Shown here piece after piece: positions 1-8,384 of a stretch of 64,000 bases of DNA (position 1 is the first letter of the stretch; the number at the start of each line of letters is the position of its first letter). The stretch is taken from positions 43,304 through 107,303 of the forward strand of contig JAFKGR010000016.1 of the NCBI GenBank assembly GCA_017307735.1. Reading direction: 5' to 3'. The position numbers were made by a program, and so were the translations under genes. Source of the stretch: Chitinophagaceae bacterium. Its GTDB lineage: Bacteria; Bacteroidota; Bacteroidia; Chitinophagales; Chitinophagaceae. Under the pieces are notes generated by a model that saw nothing but the letters and a program-made list of their open reading frames with translations, searched no databases and had not been told where the DNA came from.

Positions 1-761
1 TTTCTGAACAGGGTTTTGTAATACTCATCCCAATATACCGGCGACCTGTCTGACCTCATGTAATTGACAATATGTTTCAGGTAACCCAGGTTTTTATTTG
101 TGAGCAAAAAATAATTACTAAATGCCCTCGGCGCCAGTTGGAGATATAATCTGCCTTTGCCATAAAAAATAATAGCGAAGTTGGGAAGTAGCTGATCGTT
201 TACGCCAAGTACCCGGGTTTCGTCTTCTTTGTATTCTCTGAGATAATCATTGAACGGATAATAAAAATATTTGTAAGAAACCACAGGCAATTTCTCTCCG
301 AAAAAAATAGAAGTTTTCGTCTCCTTCATATTTCCGGGACGGTCCATAATATGGGCAATTCTCTGATTGGTTTCGCAATGAAATAATTTTAAAAATCTCG
401 GATCAATTTCATTGGCTGAGATCAACAGATCATTTCCGTGTTCAATGTATTTTCTCAGCCAGAGCGCTTCGTCTTCATTAAAAAACAATTTATCGCTTAC
501 GATAATGTAAAGAGAATGGGTAAGCTCTCTCCTTCTCGCTGTATCTTCATCAATGGTAAACACATCGCCGTACACCGCTTTCACATTCTCAAAATAATCC
601 AGCACCTCGTTAAATGCCACATTCCCTCCAAAAGGATTTTTGTCATCCTTTTCGTAGGTCTCTTTCAGAGAAGGCAAATTGGACCGTGCAGGAAATTTGC
701 ATCCCGTCCAAACAAGCGACATCAAAAGAAAAGGAATAATATGAAATGGTTTTCGGATCAA
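1..761 (-). CDS. DUF4350-type lipoprotein-like protein (3' part cut by window edge)
   Basis: An open minus-strand frame of about 253 codons runs off the left edge, so the C-terminus is missing. The likely start is TTG at 761, whose bases overlap the TGA of the upstream gene (TTGA); ATG at 722 is the alternative. The N-terminus is basic then hydrophobic and ends in LVWTGC, which resembles a lipoprotein signal. The rest reads like the Bacteroidetes DUF4350 family: a non-enzymatic glutamine-amidotransferase-like fold usually found beside DUF4129, SpoIIM-like, MoxR and DUF58 genes. Family is assigned by sequence feel and gene order. The function of the cluster is not established. Confidence 0.7.
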   Translation of the reverse strand, partial: MIRKPFHIIPFLLMSLVWTGCKFPARSNLPSLKETYEKDDKNPFGGNVAFNEVLDYFENVKAVYGDVFTIDEDTARRRELTHSLYIIVSDKLFFNEDEALWLRKYIEHGNDLLISANEIDPRFLKLFHCETNQRIAHIMDRPGNMKETKTSIFFGEKLPVVSYKYFYYPFNDYLREYKEDETRVLGVNDQLLPNFAIIFYGKGRLYLQLAPRAFSNYFLLTNKNLGYLKHIVNYMRSDRSPVYWDEYYKTLFR

Positions 762-1456
762 TTGGAAAGTATTTTGTAGAAGCCGGTAAAATAATTTTTT
801 ATCCTGAAATAATTTTCCTCAGTCAAAGAATTCTTACCATACCAAACGTATTCAAAAATGCGGGCGAGATTGGCAAACCCGGATTTGATTGCAGGTTCAC
901 CAATTTCAGAAATGTATTCATAATTTGTTTTTTCGGGATGGAACTGAATCACCTGCTTTTCCTGCAAAGATGATAATGCCGCAAGAAAAAGATACCGGAC
1001 AGACAACCTGTAATTCTTTTCTGATTCAGCTTTTTGAATGGACTCCATATATTGATCAAGCTGCGACAATTCCTTTTCTCCTGTTATGTGAGATGTATCA
1101 TCGTTTTTGGAAGTTTTTTCAAATATTTTAAATCTGAAAAACAACGAATAAATGATATAGAGAACAAAAACAATGGCAGCTATCCAAAACAAAATGTTTA
1201 CAACAGGGTTTTCAAAAAGCTTCATAAACCCCGGTTGCTGCGACCTGTGATTCAAAAATGTTACCCTGTCCTCTTCCTTTTGAGAATTCTTTTCCTGAAG
1301 CATACTGTCCAGGTTCGACATGTAAGAAAATGCCGGATCCTTTCTCCATAAGGTATCTGCCGATGCGGATGAGAAAGAGGAATCCTTTTTCTGTTGTCCA
1401 AAAGAAATTTGAACAATCACCATCAATAACAAAACCCTAATTACTCTTGCCATCAT
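758..1456 (-). CDS. DUF4129 domain membrane protein
   Basis: About 232 residues from the MMARV start. An earlier start at 1492 is open but would overlap the upstream gene by 56 bases. It has a signal peptide (RVLLLMVIVQISFGQ), a low-complexity acidic linker, one transmembrane helix (ILFWIAAIVFVLYIIYSLFF), and a cytoplasmic C-terminal region with the DUF4129 pattern (RYLFLAALSSL, then YEYISEI and a final F-EYVWYG). The domain is common in bacterial membrane clusters with MoxR ATPases and DUF58 proteins; its role is unknown. It overlaps both neighbours, so it is translated as part of one operon. Confidence 0.8.
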   Translation of the reverse strand: MMARVIRVLLLMVIVQISFGQQKKDSSFSSASADTLWRKDPAFSYMSNLDSMLQEKNSQKEEDRVTFLNHRSQQPGFMKLFENPVVNILFWIAAIVFVLYIIYSLFFRFKIFEKTSKNDDTSHITGEKELSQLDQYMESIQKAESEKNYRLSVRYLFLAALSSLQEKQVIQFHPEKTNYEYISEIGEPAIKSGFANLARIFEYVWYGKNSLTEENYFRIKNYFTGFYKILSN

Positions 1457-2483
1457 AGGTTTTACCATTCTTTGTGATTGAATTATTAGCAAGAGAAAAT
1501 CCTTTTCTGTGAAGCGTGACGGGATACAAAATAAAATACCACGTCATCAGAAAAGCAGAACCCGACAAAATAAGGATACTAACGGGTACGGGTAAACCGA
1601 TTTGAGTAGAATTTTTCTGGAAAGTATTACTCATCAGATGGGTTACATAACTCTCAAAAAAAGAGGCGATGAAAAAGAACACCACCAGCGAAATACAAAT
1701 TTTTACTGCGTCTTTCGCTGCCGCAATAAACGACTGTTTTCTGGTAAATGTGCCTGGAAACAACAGGCTCTTTCCAAGAAGGAACCCTGCACATCCGGCT
1801 ATTACAACCGAAGATATTTCAATAGTCCCGTGAATCCAGATTACCAATACCGACTCCCATCCCAGCCCCTGCGAATAGAATATATATTCAAAACAACCCA
1901 GCATAAATCCGTTGGTGTACATCATAATCAGGGTTCCAATTCCGAAGGTAATTCCGAGCAATACCGTGGTAAATGAAACACGGATATTGTTGTAGGCAAT
2001 TCTGACAAACATACTGAAGGGATTGTCATCTTTGTAAACTCCAAAAGGATCTCCCCGCTGAATTAATTCAATGGTATGATCATAATAGCCGGGCTGAACC
2101 TGGTGATCAAAATAATCTTTGGCATAAGAGGGATCTGCCAGGCAGGAAAGCAAAGCCATTCCCACGCAGGCAACAAAAAATAATAAACTGAAATAAAGAA
2201 CTTTCCGGTGTTTATAAAAAATGAGTGGAAGTTCCAGTTTCCAAAATCTGACAATGTCTTTAAATGATCTTTTCCGGTTTTGATAAATGCTCTGATAAAT
2301 TCCTGCGGCAAGCCCGTTAATCCAACGGGTTACATTGCTGTGAGGATAAAATGTTCTGGCATAAGACAGGTCGTCCAGCAGATTAACAAACCGGTTAGCC
2401 ATGTCGTCCGGATTTTCCGGTTTGGTATTTTGATAGTGGCTCCATTTTTCCACATTCTTCTTAATAAACCTGGCTTCACGCAT
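1437..2483 (-). CDS. SpoIIM-like (stage II sporulation protein M family) membrane protein
   Basis: A 348-residue integral membrane protein with about six hydrophobic segments, the first near residues 98-118. The core contains a long helix pair with YNNIRVSFTTVLLGI and the sequence HGTIEISSVVIAGCAGF, which is the conserved part of the SpoIIM family. In Bacteroidetes, which do not sporulate, this family stands at the head of an operon with DUF4129 and DUF4350 proteins, opposite an RDD gene, exactly as here. The stop overlaps the next start. A role in membrane or envelope biology is inferred only. Confidence 0.85.
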   Translation of the reverse strand: MREARFIKKNVEKWSHYQNTKPENPDDMANRFVNLLDDLSYARTFYPHSNVTRWINGLAAGIYQSIYQNRKRSFKDIVRFWKLELPLIFYKHRKVLYFSLLFFVACVGMALLSCLADPSYAKDYFDHQVQPGYYDHTIELIQRGDPFGVYKDDNPFSMFVRIAYNNIRVSFTTVLLGITFGIGTLIMMYTNGFMLGCFEYIFYSQGLGWESVLVIWIHGTIEISSVVIAGCAGFLLGKSLLFPGTFTRKQSFIAAAKDAVKICISLVVFFFIASFFESYVTHLMSNTFQKNSTQIGLPVPVSILILSGSAFLMTWYFILYPVTLHRKGFSLANNSITKNGKTYDGKSN

Positions 2484-2623
2484 TCCTGTTGCATTTAAAG
2501 AAGGAAAAATAACCTTACAATTTTAATGATTAATCTTTATTTAATTGCATCACCATCTCTTAATCGTAAAAATATTACTCATAAAACCGTAGATGATTCT
2601 AAAGAGATTATATAAATTGCTGC

Positions 2624-3415
2624 ATGCCTATAATTCGTATAGCAACTGTATTTAATATAGAACTTGAATTTGAACCTGCAGAAATACCGAGGCGAATGGT
2701 TGCCTACATGGTAGATTTTACGGTATTGATTCTATACTTTCTCATTTCAAAATTTATTCTCTACCGGGGAAACCTGGTCAATGAAGCCGAGCTTGAAAAC
2801 ATGATGGGGCTTGATATCCTGGTCATCTCCACTCCCATGCTTCTCTATTCACTTTTTTCAGAAATCCTTCTTCACGGGCAGTCGTTTGGAAAAAGATTGC
2901 TCGACATCCGCGTTATTTCACTTGATGGAAAAGAACCGACAGTCGGCCAATATTTAATCCGCTGGATGTTCCGCGCTTTTGAATGGCCTTTCTTTTTTGG
3001 ATATATTTTATTCACCGGGAGCAACCTGGTTTCATTTATCATCCTTACCGGCTTCCTTGGGATCGGGGTCATCGCAGCCATTGCCATTACGCCAAACAAT
3101 CAGCGGCTGGGCGATCTGGCGGCCAATACCGTTGTGGTAAAAACAACTTCGCCCTACAATGTCAATGACACTTTATTTGTAAACATTGCGGATGAAAATT
3201 ACAAAGCCCTTTTTCCGGAAGTACTTAAGTTATCAGACCGCGACATCAATACCATCTTAAGAATCCTTCAAATGTATCATCAGCACAGGCGGTTGGAAAT
3301 ATGCCATCGGCTGGCCAACAAAATAAAAGCTGTTTTAAAAATTGAATCAGACATGGATGATATATCTTTTTTGAAAAGATTGATTTTAGATTATAATTTT
3401 CTTGCCAATAAATAG
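2624..3415 (+). CDS. RDD family membrane protein
   Basis: A 263-residue protein. The RDD domain starts near residue 20 with the signature arginines and aspartate (RRMVAYMVDFTVL), has membrane helices at about 30-50, 70-85 and 120-155, and carries the second motif GQSFGKRLLDIRV followed by the DLAANTVVV end. A hydrophilic C-terminal tail of about 80 residues follows. The gene diverges from the SpoIIM-like operon, the usual arrangement in this phylum. RDD proteins are small transport-like membrane proteins of mostly unknown substrate. ATG start; 10 bases separate it from the next gene. Confidence 0.88.
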   Translation: MPIIRIATVFNIELEFEPAEIPRRMVAYMVDFTVLILYFLISKFILYRGNLVNEAELENMMGLDILVISTPMLLYSLFSEILLHGQSFGKRLLDIRVISLDGKEPTVGQYLIRWMFRAFEWPFFFGYILFTGSNLVSFIILTGFLGIGVIAAIAITPNNQRLGDLAANTVVVKTTSPYNVNDTLFVNIADENYKALFPEVLKLSDRDINTILRILQMYHQHRRLEICHRLANKIKAVLKIESDMDDISFLKRLILDYNFLANK

Positions 3416-3425
3416 AACGTGAATT

Positions 3426-4460
3426 TTGAAAAAGGTAATCCGTACCATAATTCAATATGCAATTTTTTTCGGCATTGGAGCCGGACTTGTCTGGTGGCAG
3501 ATTTCCGGAATGACACAGGAAGAGAAGAAACAATTTGTTCTTTCCCTTGAAAATGCACACTATATCTATCTCGTTCCGGTTTTGATCATTGGGCTGCTCA
3601 GTCATTATTTGAGGGCATTGCGATGGAAATTATTAATTGATCCCATAAAACCGGTTTCTGCATCCAATTCATTCTATGCCGTGATGATCGGATACCTTGG
3701 AAATACGTTTATTCCACGGGCAGGTGAGATTTTGAGATGTACCATGCTGAACCGATATGAAAAAGTACCCTTTTCATCCCTGCTGGGAACTGTCATTGCT
3801 GAGCGCGGCTTTGACATGGTTTCATTCTTACTCTTTACACTACTCACAGTTTTGATACAAATCGGGGCAGTCGGAAATTTCATAACCGAAAAACTAAAAA
3901 CGATTTTTCATTCCGGAGAAGACAAACCTTCTTTTTGGATTCATATTACTTTTTTTATTTTCATTATATGGTTTCTCTTTTGGATCATAAATTTCATTTT
4001 CAAAAGATTTTCTGACCGCAGTTGGATTAAAAAAGCCAAAGGAATTTGGGATGAACTCAAAGGTGGTTTGATTACCATCTTTCATCTTAAAAAAAAGACC
4101 GAATTTATTTTATACACTATGCTGATCTGGGTATGTTACACTTCTCAGATTTATATCGGATTCAAAGCGCTGGACATCACAACCAATCTTGGTTTTCCGG
4201 TGGCTATGAGCGTACTGACGCTTTCAACGGTGGCCATGATTGTGGCTCCTGGAGGGCTCGGAGCTTTTCCCATTGCACTTCAGCAGGCGCTTCTCATTTA
4301 TGGTATTCACAACATTTCATTCGGATGGCTTGTATGGGGCGCCAATACTCTTATAATTATTGCCGCAGGATTAATTTGTCTTGGATTGATGATTTATCAA
4401 AACAGAAATAAATTGAAAAGGGCACATCCGGCAAACGAAGACCTTAGTAAAGAAATATGA
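3426..4460 (+). CDS. UPF0104 / lysylphosphatidylglycerol-synthase transmembrane-like protein
   Basis: A 344-residue polytopic membrane protein with about eight helices, starting at TTG (MKKVIRT). Family marks are HYLRALRWKLLIDP near residue 62, a GYLGNTFIPRAGEILRC loop near 90, and VAPGGLGAFP in the C-terminal half. These match the flippase-like domain of the MprF/YbhN group (Pfam LPG_synthase_TM). The tRNA-dependent catalytic domain of MprF is absent, so it more likely moves or handles a lipid than lysinylates one. It probably shares a transcript with the RDD gene 10 bases upstream. Confidence 0.85.
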   Translation: MKKVIRTIIQYAIFFGIGAGLVWWQISGMTQEEKKQFVLSLENAHYIYLVPVLIIGLLSHYLRALRWKLLIDPIKPVSASNSFYAVMIGYLGNTFIPRAGEILRCTMLNRYEKVPFSSLLGTVIAERGFDMVSFLLFTLLTVLIQIGAVGNFITEKLKTIFHSGEDKPSFWIHITFFIFIIWFLFWIINFIFKRFSDRSWIKKAKGIWDELKGGLITIFHLKKKTEFILYTMLIWVCYTSQIYIGFKALDITTNLGFPVAMSVLTLSTVAMIVAPGGLGAFPIALQQALLIYGIHNISFGWLVWGANTLIIIAAGLICLGLMIYQNRNKLKRAHPANEDLSKEI

Positions 4461-4571
4461 TCGCAACCTCTATAAAACAGTTACATAAATTCTTCCGCAA
4501 ATCAATCGTCCGGATATTTTAATAACTTGTATCGGTTGTCAATTTCATTAAACCATTAAAAAAAAAATTCT

Positions 4572-5387
4572 ATGTCCGTCAATAAAGAAATAAAAAGAAT
4601 TACCACACACACTGTACAAAAATTGAAAGATGCAGGAGAGAAGATTTCTATGCTAACCGCCTACGATTATTCGTTCGCAAAATTATTTGATGAAGCCGGA
4701 ATGGAAATCATCCTCGTTGGAGACAGCGCCAGCAACGTTATGGCAGGAAATGAAACCACACTTCCCATTACGCTTGACCAAATGATTTACCATGCCACAT
4801 CGGTAGTAAAAGGCACTCATCGTGCGTTGGTAATTGTAGATCTCCCGTTTGGCACATATCAGGGCGACAGCCTGCAGGCATTGAAATCCACGGTAAGGAT
4901 TATGAAGGAAACCGGCGCACACGGAATAAAAATTGAAGGAGGTGAGGAGATTATCGAATCCGTTAAAAGAATTATCAGCGCTGGTGTTCCGGTGATGGGA
5001 CACCTGGGACTGACACCACAATCTATTTACAAATTCGGCACTTATAATGTAAGAGCAAAGGAAGATGCGGAAGCAGAAAAACTGATCCGCGATGCCAGAC
5101 TTTTGGAAGAAGCCGGATGTTTTGCGATTGTCCTGGAAAAAATACCGGCTGAGCTCGGTGAAAAAGTAAGCAAGATGCTGCATATCCCGACCATTGGAAT
5201 CGGGGCAGGCCCGGGGTGCGACGGCCAGGTGCTCGTCATGCACGACCTGCTGGGAATTAATCATGAATTCCATCCGCGATTTCTCAGAAAATACCTGAAC
5301 CTCTATGATGAAATCACCAATGCCGTCCGGCAATACATTAGCGATGTGAAGTCTAAAGATTTTCCAAATGCCCAGGAGCAGTATTGA
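4572..5387 (+). CDS. panB: 3-methyl-2-oxobutanoate hydroxymethyltransferase (ketopantoate hydroxymethyltransferase)
   Basis: A 271-residue enzyme of pantothenate (coenzyme A) synthesis. It transfers a hydroxymethyl group from 5,10-methylenetetrahydrofolate to 2-oxoisovalerate. The TIM-barrel residues are in place: magnesium ligands D51 (VGDSASN) and D90 (VVDLPFG), substrate-binding K120 (IKIEGG) and catalytic E189 (VLEKIPAE). Length is normal and the gene looks intact. Its last 41 codons plus the stop occur again about 1.17 kb downstream, on the far side of a toxin-antitoxin pair, so the 3' end was duplicated by an insertion event. No other pantothenate gene is nearby. Confidence 0.96.
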   Translation: MSVNKEIKRITTHTVQKLKDAGEKISMLTAYDYSFAKLFDEAGMEIILVGDSASNVMAGNETTLPITLDQMIYHATSVVKGTHRALVIVDLPFGTYQGDSLQALKSTVRIMKETGAHGIKIEGGEEIIESVKRIISAGVPVMGHLGLTPQSIYKFGTYNVRAKEDAEAEKLIRDARLLEEAGCFAIVLEKIPAELGEKVSKMLHIPTIGIGAGPGCDGQVLVMHDLLGINHEFHPRFLRKYLNLYDEITNAVRQYISDVKSKDFPNAQEQY

Positions 5388-5400
5388 TTTGAAAAGTTTT
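5251..5400 (+). repeat. Direct repeat, copy 1 (3' end of panB)
   Basis: Bases 5261-5400 match 6431-6570 at a constant offset of 1170 with two substitutions (5340 t/c and 5372 c/g). Ten more upstream bases are about 70 per cent identical. After the match an 11-base segment (5401-5411) is present only here, and the match then resumes with ATAACATTTCA. Confidence 0.95.
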
Positions 5401-5687
5401 CATAAGGACTTATAACATTTCAACTCCTACCGATAGCGGCAGAGAAAATGAAGAATAGCTTACTGCCTTTCGTTTTGCTTTTGCAGACCCGTATCACTAT
5501 TTCTGACTTTTTATCAACATTTCTTATCATCACCTGGAATCCAAACTTGAAAGTGCCGGCTTTCGACCAATAATACTAATGCATTTCAAGACAATCAGCA
5601 GTTTGCACTCAATTCAAAAAACCATTTCTACCTTCGAATTGAGTAAAACAATTCGTTTAACTTTACTGTATTTCAAAAGAACATACC
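5388..5687. other. Gap between panB and the toxin-antitoxin pair
   Basis: Apart from the tail of the direct repeat, nothing gene-like is seen. TAACTTTA at 5658-5665, preceded by TTG at 5639-5641, is a weak match to a Bacteroidetes promoter and could drive the antitoxin. Confidence 0.3.
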
Positions 5688-5891
5688 ATGTTAATAGAAA
5701 GAACATCCAAAGAAGTAATTATCCGGATACCTTCTTCAGTGGACACTACAGGAATTCAGCGCCTTGTTGACTTTCTTGTATATAAGGAAGCTACTGCTAA
5801 TACAAAAGCAACTCAGGAGCAAGTGGACAAACTGGCCGCAGAAGTAAAAAAAGGATGGTGGAAAAAGAACCGTAAACGTTTTATTAAGTGA
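5688..5891 (+). CDS. Antitoxin-like protein paired with PIN toxin
   Basis: A 67-residue protein with a short beta-like start (KEVIIRIPSS) and a lysine-rich helical tail ending in KKGWWKKNRKRF. Small proteins with this kind of W-rich basic tail stand directly before PIN-domain genes in Bacteroidetes and are taken as their antitoxins. The stop overlaps the GTG start of the next gene (GTGA, 4 bases), so translation is coupled. Known toxin-antitoxin logic suggests it also represses the operon, but no DNA-binding fold is evident. Function rests on context. Confidence 0.65.
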   Translation: MLIERTSKEVIIRIPSSVDTTGIQRLVDFLVYKEATANTKATQEQVDKLAAEVKKGWWKKNRKRFIK

Positions 5892-6340
5892 GAAAAATAA
5901 TCGTTGACACGAATATCATCTTTTCTTGTCTGCTGAATTCTCATGGTTCAATCGGCGATTTGATATTCAACTCTGATAATCAGTTCGAGTTCTACAGTAA
6001 TCAGTATATGCATTATGAAATTCGCAAACATTGGAAAAAACTTTTGAAAATCTCCAGGCTGTCAGAAACTGAACTCCAAACTGCCTTTGACAAAATGCTA
6101 ACCAAACTAATTTTTATTAATGAAGAACTTATTCCTCAAAAAGAGTGGGAAAAAGCAGAGACACTTTTGACTGGTATTGACCTTGACGATATTGATTTCC
6201 TTGCACTAACCCAGCATTTAAAAGGAAGCCTTTGGACAGGCGACAAAGTGCTTTATGACGGGCTTAAAGGGAAACACTTTAGAAACGTTTATAATACCGG
6301 TGAAATGATTAAACTGCGTGAAAGAACCGGGAGAAAATAA
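5888..6340 (+). CDS. PIN-domain ribonuclease toxin (VapC-like)
   Basis: A 150-residue PIN-domain protein starting at GTG. Acidic residues expected for metal binding are present: D7 in IVDTNIIFS, E in YEIRKHW near residue 43, and the IDLDDIDFLALTQ segment with D residues near 98-101, followed by LWTGDKVLYDGLK. PIN toxins cleave RNA with Mg/Mn. It overlaps its antitoxin gene by 4 bases. The pair sits inside a duplicated panB 3' end, which marks it as a horizontally acquired or mobile insertion. The target RNA cannot be predicted. Confidence 0.85.
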   Translation: MRKIIVDTNIIFSCLLNSHGSIGDLIFNSDNQFEFYSNQYMHYEIRKHWKKLLKISRLSETELQTAFDKMLTKLIFINEELIPQKEWEKAETLLTGIDLDDIDFLALTQHLKGSLWTGDKVLYDGLKGKHFRNVYNTGEMIKLRERTGRK

Positions 6341-6420
6341 AGGCCGGAAAATAACCCCGGTTAATCAAGTCATTTTGGAGGCTATAAAATTAAGTTCTTC
6401 CCATCAGTTATATAATCCAG

Positions 6421-6557
6421 TAGGAAATGATCATGAATTCCATCCGCGATTTCTCAGAAAATACCTGAACCTCTATGATGAAATCACCAATGCCGTCCGG
6501 CAATACATCAGCGATGTGAAGTCTAAAGATTTTCCAAATGCGCAGGAGCAGTATTGA
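6421..6557 (+). pseudogene. Duplicated 3' fragment of panB
   Basis: The frame repeats the last 41 PanB residues ([11 protein letters not shown] to AQEQY) and the same stop. Upstream the frame is open back into the end of the PIN gene, but that part has no PanB similarity. The PanB barrel and active site are missing, so this is a scar and not an enzyme. The two substitutions relative to copy 1 leave the PanB residues unchanged. Confidence 0.85.
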
Positions 6558-6570
6558 TTTGAAAAGTTTT
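6421..6570 (+). repeat. Direct repeat, copy 2 (3' end of panB)
   Basis: Second copy of the 140-150 bp segment at 5251-5400. The two copies flank the toxin-antitoxin pair in direct orientation, so homologous recombination between them would delete 1170 bp and leave one intact panB. Confidence 0.95.
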
Positions 6571-6730
6571 ATAACATTTCAGTTTCCGCGGCAAGACAAA
6601 AGAACCCCGGAAGAGATACGAATTCTATCCAAATGAAACCCGGCAAAAAAATTCTGTCAATTCTTCAGCCGCTTCTGATTTGTTTCAACAGAAACCGTCC
6701 TTCATACAAAATAGTGCTTTCATAAATATT

Positions 6731-6738
6731 TACCTTTG
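6731..6738 (+). promoter_or_regulatory. Possible -7 promoter element
   Basis: TACCTTTG fits the Bacteroidetes -7 consensus TAnnTTTG and lies 17 bases before the aldehyde dehydrogenase ATG. No convincing -33 TTTG is at the right distance. Confidence 0.4.
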
Positions 6739-6755
6739 CATAAAATTATTCGATC

Positions 6756-8282
6756 ATGCCAAATTTTTTAAAAGACCTGAAAATTACAGAAATCAACAAA
6801 GGGGTTTCAACAGGTTCTAAATGGTATGCTTCCGCAGGTGAAAAGATAAAATCCTTTTCGCCGGTTGACGGTAAAGCCATTGGAACTGTGAGCGCCTGTG
6901 ATAAAAGAACTTTTGATATTGTTATAAAAACGGCTAATGAAGCCTTTAAAGAATGGAGAAAATGGACTGCCCCTCAAAGAGGAAACGTCATTCGTCAGGT
7001 GGGAAATGAATTGAGAAAATACAAACCAACCCTCGGCAAGCTCGTCAGCTATGAAATGGGCAAAAGCCTTCAGGAAGGAATGGGCGAAGTACAGGAAATG
7101 ATTGATATCAGTGACTTTGCTCTCGGATTGTCGCGGCAGCTTTACGGAATGACCATGGCAAGTGAAAGACCCGGCCACAGAATGTACGATCAATACCATC
7201 CGCTCGGAATCGTAGGTATCATATCGGCATTCAATTTTCCGGTTTCCGTTTGGAGCTGGAATGCATTCATCGCTTTTGTTTGCGGAGATGTTTGTATCTG
7301 GAAGCCCTCTGAAAAAGTTCCGCTTTGTGCTATCGCCGTACAACATATTATAAGCAAAGTATTTAAAGAAAACGGAGTGCCGGAGGGGGTTTCTAATTTA
7401 ATTGTGGGCGGCGCCGATGCCGGGCAATGGCTTTGTGAAGAGGAAAAAGTAGCACTTGTTTCTGCAACCGGAAGTACGCGAATGGGAAAGGCTGTTTCCA
7501 AAACAGTTGCAGCCAGACTCGGAAAATCAATTCTCGAATTGGGTGGCAATAATGCCATCATCATCAGCAAAGATGCGGATTTGAAGCTGGCGCTGACAGG
7601 TTCTGTGTTCGGAGCTGTGGGAACAGCAGGCCAGCGTTGTACAACAACAAGAAGGCTGATTGTACATGAAGAAATTTATGATGCATTCAAAAGGAAATTG
7701 GTGAATGCTTATAAACAATTGAAGATTGGAGATCCATTGAAGGAAGAAAACCATGTCGGGCCATTGATTGATAAGGACGCAGTCAGGAATTATGTTGATG
7801 CGCTCGGAGAAATCAGAAAAGAAGGAGGTAAGATGGCTGTTCCGGGTGGTGTACTCGAAGGGAAAGGTTATGAAAGCGGCTGCTATGTGAGACCCTGCAT
7901 TGCCGAAGTAACCAGCGATATGAAAATTGTGCAAAAGGAAACATTCGCTCCTATTCTGTATTTGCTGAAGTATAAAGAAATCAAAGATGCCATCCGGATG
8001 CATAACGATGTGCCACAAGGATTGTCAAGCGCTATTTTCACCAAGAATTTAAAAGAAGCAGAAAAATTCCTCGGCAATGAAGGAAGTGACTGCGGTATTG
8101 CCAATGTCAACATAGGCACATCAGGTGCAGAAATCGGCGGTGCTTTTGGCGGTGAAAAAGAAACGGGAGGCGGAAGAGAAAGCGGAAGCGATGCATGGAA
8201 AAATTATATGCGCAGGCAAACCAACACAATCAACTATTCCGACGATTTGCCACTGGCACAGGGAATCAAATTTGAATTCTGA
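6756..8282 (+). CDS. Aldehyde dehydrogenase, ALDH7 (alpha-aminoadipic semialdehyde dehydrogenase) type
   Basis: A 508-residue NAD(P)-dependent aldehyde dehydrogenase, cytoplasmic. Catalytic residues are visible: N160 (SAFNFP), E261 (LELGGNN) and C295 (AGQRCTTTRR). The C-terminal NIGTSGAEIGGAFGGEK with GGGRESGSDAWK is typical of the ALDH7/antiquitin group, which oxidises alpha-aminoadipate semialdehyde in lysine breakdown and other aldehydes. ALDH7-group assignment is by motif; the real substrate is uncertain because no lysine-degradation gene is nearby. A strong terminator follows. Confidence 0.9.
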   Translation: MPNFLKDLKITEINKGVSTGSKWYASAGEKIKSFSPVDGKAIGTVSACDKRTFDIVIKTANEAFKEWRKWTAPQRGNVIRQVGNELRKYKPTLGKLVSYEMGKSLQEGMGEVQEMIDISDFALGLSRQLYGMTMASERPGHRMYDQYHPLGIVGIISAFNFPVSVWSWNAFIAFVCGDVCIWKPSEKVPLCAIAVQHIISKVFKENGVPEGVSNLIVGGADAGQWLCEEEKVALVSATGSTRMGKAVSKTVAARLGKSILELGGNNAIIISKDADLKLALTGSVFGAVGTAGQRCTTTRRLIVHEEIYDAFKRKLVNAYKQLKIGDPLKEENHVGPLIDKDAVRNYVDALGEIRKEGGKMAVPGGVLEGKGYESGCYVRPCIAEVTSDMKIVQKETFAPILYLLKYKEIKDAIRMHNDVPQGLSSAIFTKNLKEAEKFLGNEGSDCGIANVNIGTSGAEIGGAFGGEKETGGGRESGSDAWKNYMRRQTNTINYSDDLPLAQGIKFEF

Positions 8283-8311
8283 TTTATTGTGTAAATAAAA
8301 ATTATCTGTCT

Positions 8312-8350
8312 AAAAAATGCTGAAACAACGTAAGTTTCAGCATTTTTTTT
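8312..8350. terminator. Bidirectional intrinsic terminator
   Basis: A perfect 8-bp stem GCTGAAAC / GTTTCAGC (8319-8326 with 8334-8341) with a 7-base loop, flanked by six A on the left and eight T on the right. It can stop transcription both from the aldehyde dehydrogenase gene and from the converging glutamate-synthase-like gene. Confidence 0.9.
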
Positions 8351-8384
8351 AAACTTGTAATAAAACAAAATCTCCCTTCTGGTA

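Noticed and set aside
4683..5333. 216-codon minus-strand frame inside panB
   Set aside because: Lies entirely antisense to an obviously intact PanB; no homology features.
6318..6557. 79-codon frame joining the PIN gene end with the PanB tail
   Set aside because: The first half has no recognisable sequence and overlaps the PIN gene; only the PanB scar is real.
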